The position numbers and the translations under genes are program-made. The notes under the pieces are model-generated. The model ran no database searches. It was not told the origin of the DNA and worked only from the letters and a program-made list of their open reading frames with translations. A DNA stretch of 64,000 nt from Bradysia coprophila. Taxonomy: Eukaryota > Arthropoda > Insecta > Diptera > Sciaridae. Below are positions 56,601 to 64,000 of this stretch, piece by piece; the stretch's first letter is position 1, and every line of letters starts with the position of its first letter. The stretch lies in the NCBI RefSeq assembly GCF_014529535.1, contig NC_050735.1:12907739-12971738 (forward strand). The letters run 5' to 3'.

Positions 56601-58122
56601 CTGAAACGGATCACAACGCATACACGGAAGAGACTAAGACAGTACGTAAGGCTCAAATGGCTGATGAAATGCGAGAGGCTGCCGGTGAAGATGAACAAGA
56701 ATTGGCCAATGAAATGGCTGACGCCTTTATCAATGAAATTCTTCCCGAGGATGTGTTTTCCGCTCCCAAAGCCGGCAATGCAATGTGGGCCAGTCACATT
56801 CGAATTATGGATCCAGTACACGGCCATACACTGAACAAATACAGATTGGCTCAAAATGACGCCATTATGTCGATGGCTTTGCTGAAATTTCACGCTGTAA
56901 TGGATGGTCGCTGGTATCTAGCGGTCGGTGTTGCCAAAGATTTCCATTTGAATCCACGACAGAATGGTGGTGGAGCAATTGATGTGTACAGAGTTGATCC
57001 AACGTGTTCAAGTCTGGAATTTATTCATCGAACTGAAATGGATGAGGTTCCCGGTGCATTGTGTGGTTTCCAGGGACGATTAATTGCCGGCATTGGTAGG
57101 ATTCTAAGAATATACGATTTGGGAAAGAAGAAGCTGCTGCGAAAGTGCGAAAACAAACACATTCCCAATCAAATTGTTAACATACAAACGATGGGCCAGC
57201 GCATCTACGTATCTGACGTGCAAGAATCGGTATTCTTCGTCCGATACAAACGACCTGAAAATCAAATAATAATTTTCGCCGATGACACACACCCACGATG
57301 GATCACCGCCACGACACTTCTGGACTACGATACTATTGCAACGGCCGACAAATTCGGAAACGTTTCCATTCTCCGATTGCCGCATTCCGTAACCGACGAT
57401 GTCGATGAAGATCCTACCGGCACAAAATCACTGTGGGATCGTGGTCTGCTCAGCGGTGCATCCCAAAAGGCCGAAAACATTGCAACTGTACACATTGGCG
57501 AAATTGTCATGTCGCTGCAAAAGGCAACGTTGATTCCGGGTGGTTCGGAAGCTTTGTTGTACACAACACTCAGTGGTGCAGTCGGTGCATTGGTTCCGTT
57601 CTCAAGTCGCGAAGATTATGACTTCTTTCAGCATCTGGAAATGCATATGCGAAACGAGAATCCACCGTTGTGTGGACGAGATCACATCAGTTACCGGAGT
57701 TATTACTATCCGATTAAGGTGAGCGATTCTTTTGTTATTTGTGTGACCTGACTGTAGGCATATCTTTTAGTTGACCAATTTCAAAATTCAATCAATATTT
57801 TAAATTGGGGGTACGATATGCTAAAGCAACGAATGCGCTCGTCGATTGTAAAATATTTCACACCAAAATGGTGATCTATTTTCGAACGGGTTCATGCGAC
57901 ATTTTTCGCTTCGATCGAAACCTAATTGATGACCGAATCGGGATGAACGAAAACTAATTTCCAAATTTTTTATTCTTGCAGAACGTAATGGACGGTGATC
58001 TATGCGAACAATTCACTTCGCTGGATATTGGCAAACAGAAAACAATTGCCACCGATCTGGGACGTACACCGAACGAAGTGGCCAAAAAGCTGGAAGACAT
58101 TCGTACCCGATATGCGTTCTAA
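50630..58122 (+). CDS. SF3B3: Splicing factor 3B subunit 3 (SF3b130/SAP130)
   Basis: Beta-propeller scaffold of the SF3b complex in U2 snRNP; nuclear, needed for branch-site recognition (family knowledge). Nine exons: 50630-50855, 52060-52425, 52669-53143, 53208-53365, 53639-53815, 54832-54983, 55470-55625, 55916-57718, 57982-58122. All joins are in frame and total 1217 residues, the same as the human protein. Conserved blocks run throughout: [10 protein letters not shown] at the start, [111 protein letters not shown], and [13 protein letters not shown]. Both the MMS1-like N-terminal and CPSF_A-like C-terminal regions are covered. A probable 5' UTR acceptor lies at 50594 (tctatttccag), and intron 1 holds a MITE. 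Downstream exons suggest a spliced 3' UTR. Confidence 0.98.
51440..51630. mobile_element. 191-bp MITE, GGTTTGTTCC family, copy 3, in SF3B3 intron 1
   Basis: ggtttgttccaagg...ggaacaaacc, with TA before and T(G) after. About seven differences from 7831-8021, so the two moved fairly recently. The inner open frame (51463-51654) belongs to the repeat. Confidence 0.88.
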
Positions 58123-59508
58123 TTTATAAGGTAAGTCGGAACCCGTTTCCATTGACACTCATGCCATTCCGAGTTGTATTTTCATGATGATATTTACCTA
58201 TGCCTTGGGACACTTTTGACGTCAAGTGATATTACTCAATAATCTGAAACGTTCACGTTTATACTAAATTGACCTGAGCTAACCGTTCGATCGCTAACGA
58301 GAAATGTTTTCCTCTCTCTTTACAGATGTGATTTTTTCTTCTCCAAAACAACTGAACTTTGTACATCCAACACAACCAGTAATTTAAAAGGTAATTTTTG
58401 AGTCGATTTTAGTGGCAATTGATGATGTGGTAGAAGGTTAGGTTGATCGATTCCAATGCTTGGGATGCGAAAGTCAATCTATCAACCTACTTGACTGCCT
58501 CTTCCACATCATCCGGTAATCTGATACATAGTGATGAACCTACCTTTTTTACACATGTTAGACTATGACCACTGTGATTCCAAACTTAAATCTGAATTTA
58601 AAAACAAAACAAAATTCTTCACCAATTTATCATCAGAACCAGTCGACTAACATTTCTCTTTTGTTCCGGTTTTACAGGAAGTTCTGTGCGCGTCCACCGT
58701 TTATATGATGTTGTGACGACAAGAGATGACCCTGCGTTAATAACAGGTAAACAATAAGACCTTTTGGATTATATTTTGAAGAACCTTCCCATTGCATTTG
58801 TACTGTGTGATGCGTGTACACCATTCGTACAATTATAAAATTCTGCAACCATTTTAATTTACAAATTTGAACCCAGTACGAAGCAAACAGTGATTCACTA
58901 GATTTATTTACATCATACATCACTATAGTGGGAAGATCAATATTTCTTCTACCGTCCGTCTGTCCGTTATGAGTCTAACTCAACCCACACAAATCACCTT
59001 TCCGATTTTGACTATTGGTATAAAGTCCGTGTAGTGACTTCAAACTATGATTGCCCGTTTTTCTAAACCTTTAATATGCATCCGTCCTTGCAGCGATTCC
59101 TTACGTTGATTGCTTGTCTTTCTAAGCAATGAAATTGAGTCTGAACGTTGATTCCCTTCCATTTTTCTATACTCCTAAGCAAATCGTAGACTCAAAAATT
59201 CAGATTCAGGCACATCAACTGCTTACCAACTACACGCATCATCTGTTAAGAATGCTTTCGGTCGAGTAAATAAATTCCGTTCGATTTAAATGATGACAAT
59301 TCAATGAAAATTCAAATAGGTTAAGGTCTATGAATTGAACTTTGATTTAACAACATTGAACTGATTTTGCATTCAATTTGAATATTGATGGAAATGAGTT
59401 TCGTGATGTTGAGTGATGATTACAGTTAGAGTAATGGATTTTTGTTTTATCGTTTGCAGGGGGTGATTAATAATATCTCTGCCAACAACAACTAGACCAC
59501 AATTACCG
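58123..59508 (+). other. Probable spliced 3' UTR of SF3B3
   Basis: After the stop codon the sequence shows a chain of well-formed splice sites: AAG|GTAAGT after 58130; acceptor tttacag before 58326; AAG|GTAATT after 58390; acceptor tttacag before 58678; CAG|GTAAAC after 58746; acceptor tttgcag before 59460; CCG|GTAATG after 59508. These would define short non-coding exons 58326-58390, 58678-58746 and 59460-59508. Inference only; transcript evidence is required. Confidence 0.45.
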
Positions 59509-60240
59509 GTAATGTTTTTTTTTATTATTTAAATAATGGTGTTTCACTCTTGACTTAAGAACTTACAATGTAAAACAAAAAAACTTTTTTTGTCAATAAA
59601 ATTCACAAAACTTTTTCTAAGAACAAAGAAAACCAAAAACTCTTTTCACTAAAAAAAAGTAATTAAAACTCTGCCATCGATTGGGACTAATAATGCTATA
59701 TACCGACTAGAAGGTAACGTCATTTTACATACACACAAATTCATCGCCTCATCACAGCATTGGTGATCGTCAGGGTAGGTAGTTTTTTTTTACAACGCAG
59801 GCGAGGAAAATGTCATTTTCAAACCTCAGCTGAAACTTCGTGAGCCTTTCTTGTGAAAAACTCGGGTGACTTTTGAGAAACTCGGGGGACTTGTGAGAAA
59901 CTCGGGGGACTTGTGAGCGACTTATGAAGTAAACAGACTTATATACAGGACCAACACTAACCTAGGTCAGAAAAATATAATAGAAGCCAGGAGCTGTAAA
60001 GGCTTAAAATATATTCCAGATTCAGAGTTTGTTGTTCAGGATAGTTGAGTCAAACGACAGAGTATTTTCATAAATTGTTGTCACATCATTTTTAAGGTGA
60101 AGAAGTTTTACATGTCATGGTGAAAATGGTAAGACTTGTCTTTTTACAAGAGTATTTTAAACAACTATACAAAAGAACGAAGAAAAATAGTAATTTGTTA
60201 ACCTATGGTAGATAAAAGGAAATCAAGCGCTCCCACAGTG
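59509..60240. other. Spacer downstream of SF3B3
   Basis: A/T homopolymers near 59515-59600. Holds the 20-bp tandem repeat listed separately. No gene seen. Confidence 0.4.
59851..59917. repeat. 20-bp tandem repeat, about 3.3 copies
   Basis: Unit ttgtgagaaactcgggggac; the first copy is slightly diverged, the last two are identical. Confidence 0.85.
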
Positions 60241-61413
60241 CAGGCCTCTCACACCTCCTTATTTCCTTATTTTTCCTTATTTTTATAAAAACCTCCTTAT
60301 TCCTCCTTATTTTATTAACAAATCCTTATTTTGCTTATTTTTCGCATATTTCATAGACGGAAATCAAAATTAAGAAAAAAAAATTCGCTGCGCGGCAAAA
60401 ATAAAAATTGTGTGTATTCAACACAAAGAACTCTAATAGTACACTCACTATGAAACAAGGTGTGGGAACGGGTAGGTCGACAAAATGTTATTGCTGGAAT
60501 CTATGGCAAATAGGTCACTGATAAAGAATAGTTTGGGTGATAGGCTTGATTTTTGGAAATTCTCGGGTTATGGGCATCCTAACCTCAAAAATTGTATTTT
60601 TTACAAAATACAAATTAAATTATAGTTTCTTCAGGGTGGTCAGTACCAAAATCGAATTTTTCTTATTTTTTGATAGATTTGAGCATTTATACTTCAGATG
60701 TCAACGGCTAATCGTTAGATAATTAATGACCGGTTTAACATATATTTTTGTGGTTCCACGTCGCCTCTCGTCTCGAGAGTCTCGAGTAGAACTATTTGAT
60801 TTAACATGTAAATCACCCTTAACATTGTCTTAGGCATGCGTCCTTATTACAAACAATTCAAGGTTTTAGCATTATTTACAGTTAACGAGATCAAAATCTA
60901 ATCCAGCAAGCTTTTAAACTTGAGGGTGAGGTCAAGTAAGAATTCATTCCGTAAGTACGTTTTAAATTTCAAAAATTTTGTCGCATCGAAAACTGATTGA
61001 AAACTGCTACCCTAAAAAAACGATAGGTACGTCAAAATAAACAATGATGCGTTTTATTTCGAATTTTGAAGCGCACTTACAGTGATAATTGGTGAAGCTA
61101 AGCTTTGCTTAAAATCTAATTCAAACCTTAAACCCGCCCAGAATATTCAAATTTGCATCGTGATAAAAGTGAATTTTACGATACAACTTTAAAAAAGCGA
61201 TACGTCAAAATAAACAATAATGCGTTTTATTTTAAAGTTGAAGCGGACTTCCGATGTTAATTGCTGTATCTTAGAATAATTTCGATTTTTATCGAAAAAT
61301 GTCTCCTCATTTTTCCTTATTTTCAACTAACAATTTCCTTATTTCTCCTTATTTTTGTGCTAAAACCTCCTTAATTCCTTTATAAGGAGTCCAAATTTAG
61401 AGTGAGAGGCCTG
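60241..61413. mobile_element. Non-autonomous hAT-like transposon, 1.17 kb, with CCTTATTT subterminal array
   Basis: Ends CAGGCCTCTCAC and GTGAGAGGCCTG are perfect inverted repeats, flanked by the exact 8-bp duplication CCACAGTG (60233-60240 and 61414-61421). Left subterminal region 60253-60345 and right 61302-61370 are packed with ccttattt/tccttattt words. The interior has repeated tacgtcaaaataaacaat words (61028 and 61200) and no transposase. Same terminal type as 44737-46134. Confidence 0.92.
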
Positions 61414-61421
61414 CCACAGTG

Positions 61422-61777
61422 TCCTACTTTCCTATTTTGCACTACTTGCAAAAGCGTGTTTTTGTTTGAGCTACGCAAATTCTGTATTCAGCACAAACCT
61501 TCTGCAAAATAAAGAGTCGATACAAGGAACAACAGCCAGTCAAGGATGCTATTGATGCATATAAGGGTGTTATAAATATTCCCATAACGGATCGTCTGCT
61601 GTCATTTTGTCGTAAACTATCAGGTTTATTTAGTTAGACCTTCAAAAATTCTAAAGGAAGACAATGTAAGGGAAATCGATAGATCGATTGGTCAGGATTC
61701 AGGAATTAACGCTAAATGTGGCGGAAAAATTGTTGATCGACAGTAACAAATGTTTGAGCAAAGCTGTAAATTCACGG
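61422..61777. other. Spacer, nothing recognised
   Basis: No gene or clear repeat. Confidence 0.3.
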
Positions 61778-61958
61778 CAGAGTAAAATAAACCAGGCAGG
61801 AGCGGTTCATTTTTAAAACGTCAAATAAGCAAGCAAGCAAGCATCTAATTACACTGTATAAAAATGAACTCAAATGGACACTGACATAAAAGTAAGACAA
61901 CTATATTATTCAGGTCCCTAGTCAAATCAAGAGCTCCTGCCTGGTTTACTTTACTCTG
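61778..61958. mobile_element. 181-bp MITE with CAGAGTAAAATAAACCAGGC ends
   Basis: cagagtaaaataaaccaggc...aggagc at the left pairs with gctcctgcctggtttacttt...actctg at the right. Inner gttcattttt / aaaaatgaac pairs too. A (GCAA)n run lies at 61829-61845. Confidence 0.75.
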
Positions 61959-62379
61959 ACGTTTGTAAATTCGAACGGAACCGTGGAAATAAGTGAATTG
62001 ATTAAGGCACATGCAGTTATAACAGCTGCAATCCAGCGAACGAAGACGAAAATCGAAGAATTGAAAAAACCGAAACCGTAAATAGAAAAATTGTTATTTA
62101 TGCAATCGAGGTGCAAAGTACTTTATTAAAGGGCTTAGGCCTATCTAGTTGATATTTTAGAATTTAAAATAGGGCTTTTGTCATAATACACATCGTGAGC
62201 ATAATAAACTTTGCATTGAGTCAAATACAACACTTTATGCCACAGAGGCATCTAAAGTTTGTAGTGGCATAAATACTTACTTTGAACCATAGTTGGAATG
62301 TCTGTTATTTTCTTTATTAAATCTCAAAAAAATGTCTTCATGTCCTGCGGTAGGACACGAAAATTTTAGTGGGACCACT
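61959..62379. other. Spacer, nothing recognised
   Basis: AT-rich non-coding sequence. Confidence 0.3.
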
Positions 62380-62790
62380 GGAAATCCCAACAAGAGAAAA
62401 GTTTTGCGGCCAGAGTGAAGTAGTGAACACAACGTTTTTCATTTGTGCAAGGCATTTTTCTCCACGAAACGAACGCATCAATTTGTTACTCTATTTTCAA
62501 AGTGACAGTCACTAGAGAAAATGCCTAAATGTCATCAGACAAAACGTCACTTTCATATGAGTGGGGAAAATAGGGTTTTTCACAACGCATGTTAGAAAAT
62601 CGTTTTTTTTCTCCTTCGTCCTTCGCTGAAACTTCAGAAGCCTTTGATGTGAAAAGCGTCGTTAACTCGAAAAAAAAAGTTGGAAATTGTATTTTCTCGA
62701 GTGAAGTGTGAAGACAACACATACAATTCCCAACTTTTCTTCCCTGTTGCACAAATAACAATTTTTATGCCGCTGGTCATTTTCTCACCT
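62380..62790. repeat. Dispersed repeat (second copy of 1328-1830) with inverted inner parts
   Basis: Shares gtgaacacaacgtttttcat and gtcatcagacaaa blocks with 1328-1830. Further on, aaagttggaaattgta and tacaattcccaactttt form an inverted pair (62687-62738). Confidence 0.5.
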
Positions 62791-63797
62791 CAGCTGTAAC
62801 TTCGGTCCCACTTTTCCTTCTGTATCGTTTAACAAATAAGTATTGTGTTTTGGACAAAGAAGCAATTTTATAGAAGTTCAGACCCCTCATTTAGACAACA
62901 ATTAGCCAAGTCTTCATTTACCTGAATTGAACGCAGCAACGTCAACAAGTTTTTACTTTGAAATTATTGAACACGCTTTGTCAGTGAGAAGCAAAATACT
63001 TCCTAGACCTTATGTTCAGGAAGTTTCTCTTTGATGTGAAAAATGTAACACCAATTGAAGCACCAATTTGGACCTTTAATTTTGAGTATGAAAAGTAGTC
63101 AGATTGGGGAGGAAGTCTTCATTCACAACAATGAAGGTGTCCATAAAAATGTATAAATATTAAACAAAATGAACAGCACGAATTATCCATTGACTGCCTT
63201 GCTCCTTGGGGACTAAAGTATTCATCTCCTGCAATATTACTAAACTTTTCGTAAGAGTCATCCCTCTCTACAATATGTTCGGTTCAACATCTGCACATAT
63301 TTTACTCTTAAATGTATAACTGCACGTATACATCTTACGGTAATTTAGACAGACGGAGGTATACCCTCCAAAATATGTCTCTATACTACCATGTCGTCAA
63401 CAAGAAAAATAGAACGCACCCGAAACGTTTCATAAATAAAAAAAATTTGTAATTTCTTTGAAAGGAAATAAATCCCTTTGCACCACAATATAAGTCGATG
63501 TACAACCCTGTCCTATATGTTATTCGTACACTTCATTAAGTTGATGGAATGGAATGAAATGAAATACACCAAATGTTTTATTGGAATTTGTTGTACGTTA
63601 TTCAGCGGTGTATGTTGTCGAAGGTGCTTTTCTTTCTCTGTTCGTTATTACGCGTGTCGAGCATTTATTTTCGGAAGGAAACAAATATTTGGGTGGAAAG
63701 AAAAATACGACGACAAAGAGATTTTCGAATAAAATGTGAAGATGGTCAAAGGAAGTTCTGTTATATACTTGGACTATAAACGTTCTTGTATGGTTAA
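62791..63797. other. Spacer, nothing recognised
   Basis: AT-rich. Open frames at 63478-63779 have no recognisable motif. Confidence 0.3.
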
Positions 63798-63906
63798 CCC
63801 GAGTAAAAATAAAAGTCTCAAAGGTTCGAAAAGAGACGTCTCACAATACAAAGGATTTGAGACCTGGAGACGTCTCCTTTTCGAACCTTTGAGACTTTTA
63901 TTCGGG
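63798..63906. mobile_element. 109-bp hairpin element
   Basis: cccgagtaaaaataaaagtc...ggttcgaaaagagacgtctc pairs with gagacgtctccttttcgaacc...gacttttattcggg, leaving a loop of about 20 bases. Probably a tiny MITE; could fold into a miRNA-like hairpin if transcribed. Confidence 0.75.
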
Positions 63907-64000
63907 AAGGACATGATAATGTAGTATCGATATAACCGTTGCATACTACACACGACAATATCAATTGTGTACTGCCCTTCATCCAAATCGAAAAGAACAG

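Noticed and set aside
59851..59917. Regular short repeats resembling a CRISPR array
   Set aside because: Units are head-to-tail without spacers, and the genome is eukaryotic; this is a minisatellite.

Overview
This is eukaryotic nuclear DNA, almost certainly from a dipteran insect. It is AT-rich, its genes have short GT-AG introns of 55-75 nt alongside long ones, the predicted proteins resemble insect families, and the spacers are full of short foldback (MITE-like) elements. The odorant receptor and the insect-type SLC17 transporter support an insect; a lower dipteran (nematoceran) is my inference from protein similarity and composition and is not proven.

Layout. 1-215 is the 3' end of a P/Q/Y-rich protein. 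216-10051 is a gene-free, repeat-filled spacer. 10052-23928 (+) is the RalBP1/Rlip gene. Its fifth intron is about 10 kb and holds a complete cytochrome P450 gene (15045-16732, +), several MITEs and an exact 937-bp tandem duplication. 23929-27509 holds a poly-A retroposon with target-site duplication and a decayed LINE. 27510-31287 (-) is ARMC8 (CTLH/GID ligase subunit). 31288-35296 contains a 929-bp hairpin and other foldback elements. 35297-37367 (+) is an SLC17/MFS transporter. 40088-41469 (+) is an odorant receptor with one frameshift. 42165-46450 contains hAT-like elements and a duplicated fragment of the transporter's last exon. 46911-47873 (-) is MEAF6/Eaf6 (histone acetyltransferase subunit). 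50630-58122 (+) is SF3B3, complete at 1217 codons before the stop. 58123-64000 is its probable spliced 3' UTR followed by repeat-rich spacer with another hAT-like element.

The genes do not form a pathway. Three are conserved single-function housekeeping genes (Rlip, ARMC8, SF3B3), MEAF6 is a chromatin factor, and P450, the transporter and the odorant receptor are environment-facing families that duplicate and decay readily. All exon joins were made by eye from reading frame, GT-AG sites and remembered family similarity; no alignment was run.

The most unusual content is in the non-coding DNA: several MITE families with readable target-site duplications, two hAT-like elements sharing terminal repeats but carrying unrelated subterminal short-repeat arrays, long near-perfect hairpins that could be dsRNA sources, and the recent tandem duplication. 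I see no clear evidence of a wholly new biological system.
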